Made by a program: the position numbers and the translations under genes. Shown here piece after piece: positions 1-12,547 of a stretch of DNA of 64,000 nucleotides (the first letter of the stretch is position 1; each line of letters starts with the position of its first letter). Below the pieces are notes generated by a model. The model did not search any database. It worked only from the letters and a program-made list of their open reading frames with translations, and was not told the origin of the DNA. This DNA is from Allolobophora icterica (lineage: Eukaryota > Annelida > Clitellata > Crassiclitellata > Lumbricidae): positions 18,142,900 to 18,206,899 of the forward strand of contig OY744612.1 of NCBI GenBank assembly GCA_963556255.1, given 5' to 3'.

Positions 1-520
1 CAAAGATTTATTTTTATCTTCAATATCTTCAATGTGAAACAAATTTACATGTCAACAAAACACCCATTTCATACGCATTAACGTAACACCGTCCAAACCA
101 GAGGTGAAAAAAGCTTTTTCGGATTTTGCTTTAAACAACAACAAAAAGAAAACCACAAAATTTGTTTTTGTTTAAAAAAGTAAATTTCTTATTTTTGTAG
201 AAGTTATTTTAATAGCATTGATTTAACGATTTTAAATTTTCGGAAATCGCAACTGAATTTACTGAGTTGGAGCTCTTGTTCATGCCATTTTTCATGATTT
301 TTATGATCCGAAATCAGAAAAACTTAAAAACAACCAAAAAAACAAAAACCATGAAAACAAAAAAACCGATAAACAACAACAAACAACGTTTCATCTTGAA
401 AAAACTTTTTTTGGCACCTCTGGTCCAGACCCCATGCCCCACCAATATTTTGCCCCAACAATATTTTGCCCCACCAATATTTTGGACAAGTTTACGCCCG
501 TGCCCTCGAGTGCCCAAGGT
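1..520 (-). repeat. Dispersed repeat, copy 1 (inverted relative to copy at 20.5-21.0 kb)
   Basis: This stretch matches 20546-21030 in reverse complement, with a nested MITE at the same site in both copies. Copy 1 lacks about 25 bp beside the MITE, and the window start cuts it off. Near 440-485 it holds three tandem copies of a ~20-bp motif around CCAATATTTTG, where copy 2 has one. The parent element is not identified. Confidence 0.8.
99..422. mobile_element. hAT-type MITE (CAGAGGTG ends)
   Basis: Ends are CAGAGGTG at 99-106 and CACCTCTG at 415-422, forming terminal inverted repeats that continue as AAAAAAGCTTTTT and GAAAAAACTTTTTTT. The 8 bp outside each end match 7 of 8 (GTCCAAAC at 91-98, GTCCAGAC at 423-430), as expected for the 8-bp target duplication of hAT transposons. 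The interior is A-rich with no transposase, so it is non-autonomous. The related copy at 20580-20906 has a perfect 8-bp duplication. Confidence 0.8.
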
Positions 521-522
521 AT

Positions 523-979
523 TTTTTGGTACACGAATGCCGAAGAGGGGGTCCGACCGGACCCCAGTGTTTTCATTGTAATATCTAGAGAAGGGATTGG
601 AATATTGTAACGGGATTTGGTTCGTTATAATCCAAATTAAATTTGCAATCGACTGATATATGGTATTTCACAATAGCACTACCTGGTGGAACTTTATTTG
701 AACTTTAATACTCGTTGGTAATGTTTTGCAATTTCGGGACTTTTCACAGGTATTCAATTGTACGGATGTAGCTTTGGCTTGTATAACCTATATGTGGCCG
801 CAGACACTACCTCATCTATGCATATTAACCTGTAACTGAACCTGATCTAACCTTTCCTGCCTATATATAATTTGTTTTGACTGAGCGTTAAAGAATATGT
901 TGCTTTCCGCAACTTTGCTTTCATTGGTCGTTGCAGAAATCTCGTGGTTACGATTACGAATACGATACAGCATAACACA
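523..979. other. Unannotated AT-rich sequence
   Basis: No coding potential, RNA gene or transposon end was recognised. A TATA-like stretch near 860 is not supported by any downstream gene. Confidence 0.4.
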
Positions 980-1402
<423 letters not shown>

Positions 1403-1420
1403 GATTTTATATAGCGCCCC

Positions 1421-2749
1421 TTCAAGCGATCTGCTCACAGGCGCTCACAGGTGTTACGATATGATACTGTACAAAATCTGTATATTGCGGGGAGGTTAAG
1501 AGCACCTTAAGGCACAAGAAGCTCTTAGTATCTTTATGTATAGTGCGCTAAAGTACCTTTTGAAGGCGCCAGAACTTCTCAAGGGCGCTATTACGCAAAA
1601 GGATAGAATGTGTTTATTGATACGATTGGGTATTTGAGGTGTTAGGCCCCTACTTATGGCTGACTGTCTGTGTAAGCTTAAAAGGCCGCTCTGCTGCTCC
1701 TCAGAAGTGGACATGTGTGCTCTGAAGGCAGACAATGATAAACATCTCCGTATCAGTTTTAGTTTCAATACCGTTTAAGTTTCATATAATTGTTTTCGCT
1801 GTACTTTCAAGTCGGTCGATCGCAGGACCGGCTGTTGATTGACTTGCCTTTGGCCAGTGGCCTTCAAGGGACCTTATGACATCGGAATCTGTCAACGGTC
1901 CACCTTCAACTATCCAGACTCCGGCGACGATCTAGTTTATATATGTCCATGCATGCTGGGCGATATGTCACCGCTGGAGGACGCTATCGCTCCTCTAAAT
2001 CTTGTTTCGTCTGGTTTAGCTCGGAAGCCGGAAGAGGGGGCGATACGATAAACCACCCCTCTGATTACCCGAGCCTCCTGTGTTGCTCTGCATGGGGCGC
2101 CTTATCGCCGGCACTTAGTTCGCACTTATCTCTCAGTCTGGGGGCCAATTCTGGTCGGACCCCGATCGCGGAGCTTTTGATCGTCGACGGGATGAGGATG
2201 GGGGGAGGATGGGAAGGAAGGAGTGAGGGGTATGGAGGACAAGGAGGGTGGGCAGGATTGGGGAAGGACCAGGCGATAGCAGAAGGCTGATAAGAGGGAG
2301 GTAAGGGTTCATTTAGTCTTTGGGTTTTAGGGTCTCAAAAGGACACTTAAGTACAGCGTCTCACCTCTAGGACAGAGACTCAACTTCAGCTTGTTGAGGA
2401 AATGCTGTTGTCTTTAGATGGTTAAGAGGTGCTTTCAGTTTCTCGCATGATTTCCTTTCAACTGTGTTCCGATGCCTTCAGATACGTGTCGATGCGTTCG
2501 TATAGAGGCTATTCCGAGTAATTCTTCCAATTTCTTTCAAGTCTAATCTATTTTGATACATTATTATATGATTAATAAGAAATGCATAAAAATTTACGAG
2601 AATTTATTGCAACGAATTAAGAAAATGTACAAGAATATACAGGAGTGCACTAGGACTATTACAATCTGAATAGATTCAAAGAATATAAAAGAGACAAGCA
2701 GAATGTTAAATAGTTGTATAAAACTAGACATTTCAGATCAGATTAATGT
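1421..2749. other. Unannotated sequence
   Basis: Short open frames exist on both strands (for example 1496-1768 minus and 1943-2290 plus), but none has a recognisable domain, splice context or amino-acid composition typical of a protein. The stretch 2180-2300 is G-rich (GGGGAGGATGGGAAGG type). No gene is called. Confidence 0.4.
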
Positions 2750-3050
2750 GGGTGCGCGATAGTTTAGTGGTTAGTGTGCTAGACAGTAAACCGAGAGGTT
2801 GGGTTTAAATCCCTGCAAGTGGAAATTTGTTTGGAGGTTTCTAGCGCAGCGACGCTCCTAATTGCCCACATAACGAGTACACTGACCGTGTACACTCAGT
2901 GGGAAGATAAGGTGGTGAGGGAGAGGACTGGCCACCCGTCCGCATATCCTGAGGCTTAGAAAAATGAAGTCACTGACATTTCAAAATCCATGACTGACTC
3001 TCAGGCTATAGCCCAAGAGACTGACATTCTATTTTTCTTTGTAAAGAAGC
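2750..3050 (+). mobile_element. tRNA-derived SINE
   Basis: The head resembles a tRNA gene: A-box-like TAGTTTAGTGGTTAGTG near 2760-2776 and B-box-like GGTTTAAATCC at 2802-2812, the internal RNA polymerase III promoter pair. Acceptor and T stems do not pair well, so it is not a functional tRNA. A ~230-bp non-tRNA body follows and ends in a T-rich tract near 3040. Related heads lie on the minus strand at 10598-10674 and 60830-60896. Confidence 0.65.
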
Positions 3051-4859
3051 CAACATCTGTGACTTCAGTTCAAGTGTAAACCAGTTTTGAAGATACAGTG
3101 CGGAATTAGAACACTCGATGGTTTATTTTTTAATGGAATTGCAATAATCAAGCCTGAACACTGTGAATTAAAATTCGTATCAACCCGTGATTGAGTAAAA
3201 TATAGCAGTCTGTACATTAAGCAACAGTAATGTACGCACGACACAGCTGTATTTTAAAACACACGACATAATATCTATACTCAACTCTGATAGTATATTA
3301 ACTATCAAACTGAATCTCTTCGCAGTAAAAATAAAGATCATTACAACAGTTTATGTCTAATAATTCAGCTTATTCATATTAGTTTTTAAAATCGATGCAA
3401 CGAGGTGGGAGTGGGGTGGAGGTTCCAACTTGTAGATGTAGAACTGTTGGTTCCTCGGGCTGTTCAGTCAGTATAGACTGAAGCAGAAAAATTGTTACAA
3501 TTAATTACAAAGCATCATCGCTGTAGCCGCATACCATTCTGCTTCATCAACTAGTAGCCTATACCCTGTCACAGGTTGCTGTTATCCTTAATCTCGTTAA
3601 CCTCCGCTCCACGTGTTTAGTGATAGATACACAATATATAGTGGCACTAATGAATAACACACTTATATTAACAATAATGACCACAATAATATAATTTATA
3701 TGTTTATAAATGCAACCAGCCTTATACATGCCATGTCTCTTAGGGCATCTAGAATCCAGCCGTTGTGTAGGTACTTTGATCCCATTTCAATGTTTAATCA
3801 TAATCTTTGCATAATCTTTATAATTAGTTATCAATTGTCCTTCTCTAATCAACCTTGGCCGTTTGTGATGGAGGTATAACGTGCTGCTATTACAATTATC
3901 ACAATGTTGCCGGATATATACACAGAGATAGTTAATAACAACTTTTAGAAATTGCCACTAAAAGCTGACAATCATCACTATAGACTGGAGTTTCAACTCA
4001 CCACCTACATTGTGTTGACACTGGTCTCAGAATAAATCAAAATGGCTCAGTGAAGTTGAAAAATTGGTGATACAGAGAGGGTCAGGTTTGGTTCTCGTTT
4101 AAGCTTCAGGTCAGGCGGGCAGCTGCGTTGGCAAACATATAACAGCGAGGACCTGCAGGCCCCATTGAACACATTAGATCCCACAAATGCAAAACAGAAC
4201 ACCAAAAATCAGAGATAGAGGACTTTGACCCAATGTGTGAGGAACTGACTATCGTAGACAAGCACATACTAAATTATGACAAGCATAAACTAAACTATGA
4301 GTGCCCCGTATACACCGCGTATTATAATTAGATGCAAGAGTTTCGTTGACGGTGAATTCAATTCAATCAATGAATTTTTTTATTGAAGCCGTTAGAAAAC
4401 AAAGCAGTAACAACATAACAATTTATCAGCAGTAGCAACAAAAAGGAGATCCAGAAGGGATAATAAATCCCGTTAGGTGGGGCCACCTAAGTATTCATTA
4501 TCATCGCAATGAATGTCAATGTTAAAGTCTTGCAATCAATACTCGATCTAATCGATTACTTCGATCAAGAAAAAAGAAGTGAACAAGATAGATCTAAATT
4601 AAAATTTAATTAAATGGTATATGTGGAATCCAAGCAAAATTAACGTCATGCGAAAGTTAATCATAATATTTGTAAACTATAGGATGTTGGCACAAAATAT
4701 ATTTAAAATATGATAGCATTAGACGCTGGCGCTACATAAGTTCTTAATTATCATTAAAATAGATGCTGAGTTAATTTTGTAAAGTAAGGTAAAACAGAAA
4801 AACAAGATTACAGCAATCGACAGGTGGACAACCTTTCCTAAGGTGTTATTTGAGAAACG
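3051..4859. other. AT-rich sequence, probable Prrx intron
   Basis: No exon was recognised. Because the homeobox exon at 5240 starts mid-codon and needs at least one upstream exon, this stretch is probably intronic, but the N-terminal Prrx exon was not found anywhere upstream in the window. Confidence 0.45.
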
Positions 4860-5112
<253 letters not shown>

Positions 5113-5239
5113 CTGCTACTATTATCATTATTATCATTACATTATCATTAATAATAACATTATTTTTATTATTGGTGTTGTTATTATTATTATTATTATT
5201 ATTAAATATTATTTCTATTCTTTTCTGTCGCCTATGTAG

Positions 5240-5457
5240 AGACATCTGGACTGCAGAGGTGTAGTGGAGATTCGGCCAAGGACGGATCTTCATCGCAGAC
5301 GCAGAAGACGCGGTTGAAACCCCGACGAAACAGGACAACGTTCAACAGCCAACAACTCGTCGCTCTCGAGAGAATCTTCGAAAGGACGCATTACCCAGAC
5401 GCCTTCGTCCGCGAGGAGCTCGCCAGACGGGTCAACCTCAGCGAAGCGAAAGTACAG
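5240..5457 (+). CDS. Prrx: Prrx-type homeobox gene, penultimate coding exon (first 46 homeodomain residues)
   Basis: Encodes the start of a paired-class homeodomain from about 5321. The residues [12 protein letters not shown], then [19 protein letters not shown] and [13 protein letters not shown] closely match vertebrate Prrx1/Prrx2. The exon stops after homeodomain residue 46 at a GTATAT donor (5458), the usual 46/47 intron position of paired-class homeobox genes. The start is inferred: a pyrimidine-rich tract ends in TAG at 5237-5239, leaving phase 1; a second acceptor (CAG at 5254-5256) is possible. Residues before the homeodomain (ETSGL, then SGDS) loosely resemble the segment before the Prrx homeodomain. 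The product should be a nuclear sequence-specific transcription factor; in vertebrates the family acts in mesenchyme. Upstream exon or exons lie outside the window or were not recognised. Confidence 0.93.
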
Positions 5458-5833
5458 GTATATGAACGGCTGTATTAGACTACACACGCAAGTACAACTC
5501 AACGCAATATAATAGTGGAGTTCAGTGGAATTGGTATTGCTAAAGTAAAATAATTCTCGTGTCATTCTGTCTCTTCTTTATGCTCATATTTCTTTTCTTA
5601 TTATGTTAACTTCTTTCTTTCTTCCTTACCTCCTTCCTCATTTTCTTTCTTCTTTCATTCATTTCTTAATTTCTTCTTTGTTTCCTTCTTATCTCATTTT
5701 TTCATATTCCTTTAACTTGTTTTCCTAATTGTTTTCGTCCATTCTTCCTTTGCTTTCTTTCATTTTAAATATGTTTGTTGTTGTATTTAGTGTTGTCAAT
5801 TAATTGACGATGATTTTCACTGGCCATTTTTAG
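5458..5833 (+). other. Prrx intron within the homeobox (46/47)
   Basis: A 376-bp intron with GT donor (5458) and TTTTTAG acceptor (5831-5833). It joins codons without a phase shift (phase 0). The middle (5600-5770) is rich in TTTC and TTCC. Confidence 0.93.
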
Positions 5834-6343
5834 GTCTGGTTCCAGAATCGTCGAGCCAAGTTCCGCCGCAACGAACGTAACATTCTCTCGCAGCGCAACT
5901 CAGTCTACACTCCGTCCTCAGTGCTTGGCGCCCACGACCCTTCGTCCGCGTCCTCTGGGCTCCTGCTCGATCCCTCGTCAGCCCAACGTACCCCTGTGGC
6001 CGCAGGACCTCCCAACTACCGCACGGACTATCTCTCTCCCTGGTCTTCCTACGGAACTCCTTACGGAACCCCGTTTGACGCCACGCCTCACACCCCGGGT
6101 TACATCGGCGCCGACATGACCCCGCTTCAGAATCCCGGCCACGGTTCGCCTGGCTCGGGGGGCGCCTCGGGGTCCTCCGGCCCCCTACCCAGCTGCGCTC
6201 TGAACGGAAGCTTCGGGTTCTCGGGACATCCAGCCATGCTCGGCATGGGCTCGACCACCGGTCTCGGACACTACCGTCTGCAGTCGAAGGACTACTCGTC
6301 CGCTATGCAGAACATGTATTCATACAGGCAGTGCAACCAATAG
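5834..6343 (+). CDS. Prrx: Prrx-type homeobox gene, last coding exon (homeodomain helix 3 and OAR tail)
   Basis: Begins VWFQNRRAKFRRNER, the recognition helix with Gln at homeodomain position 50, in frame with the previous exon. The exon gives 169 residues to the stop TAG at 6341-6343. After the homeodomain comes a Ser/Pro/Gly/Tyr-rich tail typical of a transactivation region (for example DYLSPWSSYGTPYGTPF at about 6027-6077). Near the C-terminus, GLGHYRLQSKDYS matches the OAR domain of Prrx, aristaless-type and Otp proteins. Vertebrate Prrx1 splits this part into further exons and splices alternatively around the OAR; here homeodomain end and OAR share one exon, so that switch is not available from this exon alone. 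Prrx is preferred over other paired-like genes because of the [14 protein letters not shown] and AKFRRNER signature plus the C-terminal OAR. Confidence 0.94.
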   Translation, partial: VWFQNRRAKFRRNERNILSQRNSVYTPSSVLGAHDPSSASSGLLLDPSSAQRTPVAAGPPNYRTDYLSPWSSYGTPYGTPFDATPHTPGYIGADMTPLQNPGHGSPGSGGASGSSGPLPSCALNGSFGFSGHPAMLGMGSTTGLGHYRLQSKDYSSAMQNMYSYRQCNQ

Positions 6344-6850
6344 TCAAACTGAAACCGAGATATATTGAAAGCGAAACTAGTCGAAAAGTTAAAGTGAAAT
6401 GTCGGTATAGCGAAGCAGCGATCGAAGAACAAAGGCAGAACCCAATGCGCAGCTTTGGTCCAGTAGGAAAGGGATGAAGTTGGACAGCCGAGAGGAACCA
6501 GAGGAGGAATGAAATCAACTCGATTATCGGCATCAATACTGCAAATTTACTTTTCAGCGAGAGTGAAAACGAAAGTGAAACGAGATTCGATTGCATTTGC
6601 GTATGAAATCGAAACCACCCATGTATATATGTCAAAAATTCTTGTATTTACATGTACAGCCTGGATTAAGCATAATAATTATAATGGAATCTGGATGTTC
6701 TTCAAATTCAGTGCCTTGTTTACTTGGTTTGCTGAGGATTGCAATGCGCTATTTCTAGTTTATTCAAGTCCAGCGGACACTATAGACGGGAAGTTTTGTG
6801 ACTGGATTCATTTTAACGCGAATAAAAATATTAAATTAATATAACAATAC
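6344..6850 (+). other. Prrx 3' untranslated region
   Basis: Non-coding sequence after the stop codon. The end is placed about 20 bp beyond the only clear polyadenylation hexamer (6821-6826). The small open frames here (6509-6844 plus, 6303-6635 minus) look like chance frames. Confidence 0.6.
6821..6826 (+). terminator. Polyadenylation signal AATAAA
   Basis: Canonical AATAAA about 480 bp after the Prrx stop codon, followed by AT-rich sequence. Cleavage is expected 10-30 bp downstream. Confidence 0.65.
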
Positions 6851-7676
6851 AATAATAAGATATTTATGGCGTTTGTTCCGTATTTTCTTCCTTTTTGAGA
6901 GTCGTCATACCATGTCACCGCGGCCGGTTTCGAACGGTGGTAGGGCCTATACATTACTAATGCGTTTGGAATTATTTGACCCCAATTCTTCAGACATCAT
7001 GTGACGGTTTGTCTTCTTCTAACAGAGATCCTTCATGGACAGAATTTATGCTCAGTATTCATTCACATAAGATCAGAACAATATTCTCACCGTCAAATCT
7101 TTCAAACAGAATGGATTTCAATTTAGGGACCACTGTAACAGTGGTTCCCAAGCTGTGTCGCGTGGTCCATAAGTGGTCTGTCAGCTGTTTTTAGGTGCGC
7201 CATGGCACGGGAAACGTTTCTCAATGCTGATACATTTCTTGCCATTTTGTGTAAGACCTCTTTTTATTCCTATTAACGTCCGGTTGGCCTTATATAAATA
7301 TTGAATTTTAATTTACAGCTGAGCTTAAAGCTCGATACCCTATGTATACATATACGCAACAAACAGTCTTTACGGAGAATATTCTCATAAATTTCCAGGT
7401 GATAAGATCCGCCAAGTGGAACAAAATCTTCGGTGGCTTTTTAGAATTTTCATATATTTCTCAATTAAATTTAAATCTTTCAGTAGCAATATGATTTGTT
7501 TTGATATTTGAAGAGTTTTTATTTAATGTTATCTATTATATGGAAAACATATTAGGAGTAAAGACGGGTAGCTTGTTGCAAAAATTTTGGGAACAACTGA
7601 TTGATAATTTGATTGCCAGGAATCACAATTGGAATTTGCCAGATTAAAGATTCTTCATTTGCTCACGTTATACGAC
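6851..7676. other. Unannotated intergenic sequence
   Basis: No gene recognised. At 7139 a CAGTGGTTCCCAAGCTGTG motif resembles a hAT transposon end and sits in the small palindrome CCACTGTAACAGTGG, but no partner end was found. Confidence 0.4.
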
Positions 7677-8129
7677 CAGTGCCGAATTTAGACATGGTGA
7701 GGCCCTAAGCTATCTAAATCTTGGAGGGCCCTTGTTTAAAAATTACACTAGAAGGTCTCACAAAACTTAAAAACATATATGCCTTTTAATTATTTAGAAG
7801 GTCTCCCAAAACTTAAAAACATACATGCCTTTTAATTATTTAATGGCACTGGCATGAATGGGTGCCACACTTAATCTCTCGCAAGACAGTTTAGTGTCGC
7901 TAAGAATTTTACCACTCACACTTTTTATCCGCTCTGCGCACTTGGCGTCAACTCAGGCGAGAATTGGAATTTGCTACACAACCTTTTAAAAGGTTCTACG
8001 TAATACAGTACACATTAAATTTAGAAATCCCCCCAAAACTTCTGAAATTGTTTGAGGCCTCTGCAGAATGTGAGGCCCTAAGCTGTAGCTGTTTTTTTAA
8101 GCTTAGGCCTTTGCCTAAATCCGGTACTG
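7677..8129. mobile_element. hAT-type MITE (CAGTGCCG / CGGTACTG ends)
   Basis: The left end CAGTGCCGAATTTAGACA and right end TGCCTAAATCCGGTACTG are imperfect inverted repeats. The homology continues inward as GAGGCCCTAAGCT against AAGCTTAGGCC. Flanking octamers TATACGAC (7669-7676) and GTTACGAC (8130-8137) agree at 6 of 8 positions, an aged 8-bp duplication. Inside is a ~60-bp direct repeat at about 7746-7840 (ACTTAAAAACATAYATGCC). No transposase is present. Confidence 0.65.
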
Positions 8130-8695
8130 GTTACGACCTTTGCGCCAGGATTTAGAATCTTAGAGTGTTTTATCAATCTGATAATTTTTTTGTAAATTTT
8201 CGGGTAAAAATTGTCTGGCTAGTTGAAAGCTGATGTCAAGCACTGTTGTTTGATTGCAGTTTTCGGATTTGCAAATCTATGTTACCTTCTTTTAACTTAC
8301 CTTCCCTGCCTTATCTAAACTCACCACAGATACTGATAGCGTTCAGACTGGTTGGTTAGTTAGTGTAACGACGCTGTGTCATAACAAAGATAATTAGCGT
8401 CGCCCTTCTTTTATCCAGGCTTGGGACTAGTATAAAACCACTCGTGGGGTAGCGGCGGAGTTTACTTAGAACATTTGATTCTGATATGCTGAGCTTTCTT
8501 AGAATCAGGTCTCGGTCGGTGTTACTATAGCTAATCTTGATGACTCTACCTAATGCCTCAAAGCCTTACAGCCTAATCTACACTTCGCAGGTATTGTAAA
8601 GGCAAACGTTTCAGACTTCCTACCCCTTTGGGTCACTGCGACGACTCCAGATTCTAAACACCAAGCCGCAATAACATATGCACACAGTACACACA
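8130..8695. other. Unannotated sequence
   Basis: No gene, RNA or transposon end recognised. Confidence 0.4.
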
Positions 8696-9190
<495 letters not shown>

Positions 9191-9640
9191 AATCTACCTA
9201 CCGTCTATCTATCTATCATGTATCTCCTCGACCGAAGGCACATGGTTGACTCGAATGACACCATGATGCCAAATACCCTTTGAAGGGACTCGTATAGTTA
9301 GTAAAAGCAAATGTATTTGGATTTGCTAGAGTCTGGTACTTTACTCCTGTGCAGGCAAACACTGTTTACGCCTACAAAACAAAAAGTCACGTTTCCGCCA
9401 CATCTCAGCAAGCGGAAGAGACCACTTTTCCCATCCATTCCGTGTTCGGAAGTGGAAAAGTCTTCTTTCCTTCTTTCCGACAACCTACAGGCAATGAAAA
9501 GAACCTGTACACGTCTATGCACATCCTCCATCCTGGCACTGGTAGAGAGAGAGACTGAATCCTCCTCCACCCTTCCAGCATCAGTGGAGAGAACCTCAAT
9601 CGGCCACCCTTCCATCGTTCTCCTCTCTCGGCGTTGACCG
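9191..9640. other. Unannotated sequence with overlapping short open frames
   Basis: Three frames of 64-108 codons overlap on both strands (for example 9311-9637 plus and 9298-9615 minus). None shows a known domain or splice structure, so no gene is called. Confidence 0.35.
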
Positions 9641-9850
9641 TTGACTATCGTCGGTCGAGGCTGACGAGATAACGACCGACGGGCGGCTCACAGCGGCCCG
9701 CAGCGCCGCTGCCGCTGCCGCTGCCGCTGCCGCCTCCCGGGCCATTGACGGCCACGCGTGGCCCGTCCGTCCCTCCGTCCGACGGTCGGTCGGAGTCTGG
9801 ACTTGGTTGCGGTGCGCGGCACAGCCAGACACGCCGGAACATGGGATCGA
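9641..9850. other. GC- and CpG-rich patch
   Basis: A ~200-bp island of high GC and many CpG dinucleotides in an AT-rich window, including CCGCTG/GCCGCT hexamer repeats near 9700-9735 and TCCGTCCGTCC repeats near 9765-9795. It could be a promoter-type CpG cluster or only a GC-rich simple repeat; no transcript start is supported. Confidence 0.4.
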
Positions 9851-9879
9851 TTGAAACGGTAGTCCTAATTGGGAGCAGT

Positions 9880-10170
9880 TGGGCCAGGGATGGACTGACG
9901 GACGAATGGAGGGATGGACGGATTGATGGAGCGAGAAGGATGGGCTGATGAACGGATCGGTACAGGGAGACAGGGACGAATGGACAGACGGACGGAAAGG
10001 GAAAGGTAGGCAGACGGGTGGAGAGACAGACTAAGGGTGGGGCTGGAGAGGTGGAGGGAGAAAAGGACGAATGGACAGACGGATGGGAAGGAAAAGGCAG
10101 GCAGACGGATGGACAGACAGACTAGGTGTTGGGAATGGAGAGATGGAGGGAGGAAGTCGAAAGTAGAGAA
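9880..10170 (+). repeat. Degenerate GACGGATGG-type minisatellite with a ~95-bp tandem duplication
   Basis: Purine-rich sequence built from GGATGGACGGAC-like units. Two longer copies are adjacent: about 9972-10065 and 10068-10160, both beginning ACGAATGGACAGACGGA and containing GGCAGACGG and GGAGAG segments. Confidence 0.7.
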
Positions 10171-10597
10171 ATGGTGGGGATTCCTGGAGGGACCTGGAGT
10201 GTCTAAGCGTAAGAAGATGATTGGCAATTAGGGCGTTGCTGTCGATGGGATGACCGAGAAAACGCGATCACTGTCTGTCTCCGCCGCTGACGGCCAGTCA
10301 TCGCCCGACTAAAAACCCTCAGCTCATCTCCGTAACTAGGCAACCGAGCGGCCACTGGAGCTCAGATGTGCACATATATACCTACAGATGATGATGAGAA
10401 GTTCCTTAAGCTAGCCTGAGAGGCATCCACGGGTTTGAAGTGTTAGCGACTTTATTTTCTTAGCCTAGCCCTAGAGATATGATTATATAATAGAGGAGGG
10501 TGACAAGTCCTCTGCCTCGCCGTCTCATCTTTCCACCGACAGCATAGCCGAGTTGGTTAGGGGGCGAAGGTGAAGCAGAAATCTCGAGACAGATTTG
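10171..10597. other. Unannotated sequence with a tRNA-like half
   Basis: At about 10542-10566, CATAGCCGAGTTGGTTAGGGG resembles a tRNA A box on the plus strand, directly facing the minus-strand tRNA-like head at 10598-10674. No matching B box was found on the plus strand. Nothing else recognised. Confidence 0.35.
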
Positions 10598-10674
10598 TAC
10601 CCTGGCGGGGTTTGAACCTCCGACCTGTTGGTTGATAGTCCAGCACGCTAACCACTACACTATCGCGCATCCCC
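10598..10674 (-). mobile_element. tRNA-like SINE head
   Basis: Read on the minus strand this has the A-box-like TAGTGTAGTGGTTAGCG and B-box-like GGAGGTTCAAACCCC. It is related to the SINE at 2750. The acceptor ends do not pair and the T stem has a mismatch, so a working tRNA is unlikely. Confidence 0.6.
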
Positions 10675-10994
10675 GATATCTACAGATTCAACACTTGATA
10701 TCTAGTTATCCGCTTATTATAGTTGTATACAGAATTTATGCACAGCAAATTCACATTTAACTCCACCACTTAAGGACTCTGTTGGTGCCAGTCCCAAGCC
10801 TTGACAAAGGAAGAGGGCGACGCTCATGATCTTTGTTATGACACAGCGGCGTTAAACAGCGGTTAACCAGAGACAACTGCATGGTTTGGTCTCTCACACG
10901 AGAAGGCTTTGGCTCGAAATGAATGGAGATAACAATATTCATTCGTACCAATCTGCCTCACGTGGCTGGAGTCAGGAACTGATAAATGTGATGA
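10675..10994. other. Unannotated sequence
   Basis: AT-rich, no recognisable gene or repeat. Confidence 0.4.
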
Positions 10995-11262
10995 CTATTA
11001 ATTAATTAATTAATGCACGAATGAGTGAATGAATGAATGAATGAGACTCTTGGATGGGTGCAAGGAGGAAGTAATTAATGAATGCACTAATGAATGAATG
11101 AATGAATGACACCGTTGGATGCGTGCAAGCAGTAAGTAATTAATTAATCAATGTACTAATGAAAGAATGAATGAGACCTTTGGATGGGTGCAAGGAGGAA
11201 TTAATGAATGAATGCACTAATGAATGAATGAGACCGTTGGATGAGTGCAAGGAGGATTGGAG
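10995..11262 (+). repeat. ~65-bp minisatellite, about four copies
   Basis: Each unit combines AATGAATGAATGA tracts with GAGACYSTTGGATGGGTGCAA and GGAGGAAGTAATTAATG. Four diverged copies are visible. Each unit contains an inner AATG microsatellite. Confidence 0.85.
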
Positions 11263-11742
11263 GGATAGACAGAGAGAAAGATTTATCAAACAATTTCATC
11301 ACAATATGAAAAACTATGAAATTATGGAAACTTAAAATGGAAAATATACCAAAATTCCGCTTTTACGGGCTTGTTCAATCTATCAATTTCTCTCTCTATA
11401 ATTATATATATAGGCGATTTTCAGTTTCAGCATTCAGACCTTGCTCTTCTCGTTCGCGTCCTCATTGTTGTTGTTGCTGCTTTGATGATATTCATGATGA
11501 CGCCATTTTGATGACATTCATCATTACTGTAACTATAACTAAAATGAAAAACCATTACCTATACATGTAATTGTAATTATAACTAAAATCATAAACCAAC
11601 AACTGAAATGAAAAATCGTTAACTACACCTGTAACTGTAACCAAATGAAAAACCATTACCTATAACCGTAACTAGAGTTAAAATGAAAAACCATTAACTA
11701 TAACTGTAACTGTAAATAAAATGAAAAACCATTAACTATGAC

Positions 11743-12008
11743 CAGTGCTTTTTTCTAGAAAAAAAGGTTCCGGAACGGAACAATAGGTTCCGGAACGGAA
11801 CAATTATGGGCGGGCTAAAATCCCGAGAAAAACGGGATTGGGGTTTGGAGGGGTCTCAATAACCACTGAAAACAGTTCAAAACATTGAAATTAAATTAAT
11901 ATAACTAAATTATTGATTTTATTATTAAAATAAATAAATTATTTTTTAGTAGCTGAAAAAAGGTGCCGGAACGCCGTTCCGGCTCGTTCCGGCTGAAAAA
12001 AAGCACTG
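11743..12008. mobile_element. hAT-type MITE inserted in the satellite (first copy)
   Basis: Ends CAGTGCTTTTTT and AAAAAAAGCACTG form inverted repeats. The octamer ACTATGAC lies on both sides (11735-11742 and 12009-12016), a perfect 8-bp duplication cut from a satellite monomer. The interior carries two GGTTCCGGAACGGAACAAT repeats and, toward the right end, CGTTCCGGCT repeats. No transposase. Confidence 0.93.
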
Positions 12009-12547
12009 ACTATGACTGTAACTATAGGCCCTAACCAAAATAAAAAAAACCATTAACTATACCTGTAACTAAAATGAAAAACCATTAACTTTAACTGTGA
12101 CTGTAGCTAAAATGAAAAACCATTTGCTATAACTGAAACTGTAACTAAAATGAAAAACCATGAACTATAACTGTAACTAGCACGAAAAGCCATTAACTAT
12201 AACTGTAACTATAACTAAAATGAAAAACCATTAGTTATACATGCAACTGTAACTATAACTAAAACGAAAACCATTAACTAAAACTGTAACTATTACTAAA
12301 ATGAAAAACCATTAATTATAATTGCAACTGTAACTAACATTAATAACCATTAGCTATAACGTTAGCTACAACTAAAATTAAAAACCAATAACTAACTGTA
12401 ACAACAACTGAAATGAAAAATCGTTAACTACACCTGTAACTGTAACCAAATGAAAAACCATTACCTATAACCGTAACTAGAGTTAAAATGAAAAACCATT
12501 AACTATAACTGTAACTGTAAATAAAATGAAAAACCATTAACTATGAC

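Noticed and set aside
2750..2822. Functional tRNA gene
   Set aside because: Box A and B motifs are present but acceptor and T stems do not pair; related copies carry SINE-like bodies. The same reasoning applies to 10598-10674, 19418-19495, 25150-25222, 33560-33632 and 60830-60896.
7131..7160. hAT transposon end CAGTGGTTCCCAAGC
   Set aside because: No matching opposite end or convincing 8-bp duplication was found, so it was noted only in the intergenic entry.
9298..9637. Overlapping 105-108 codon frames on both strands
   Set aside because: Mutually overlapping, no recognisable domain, no splice context.
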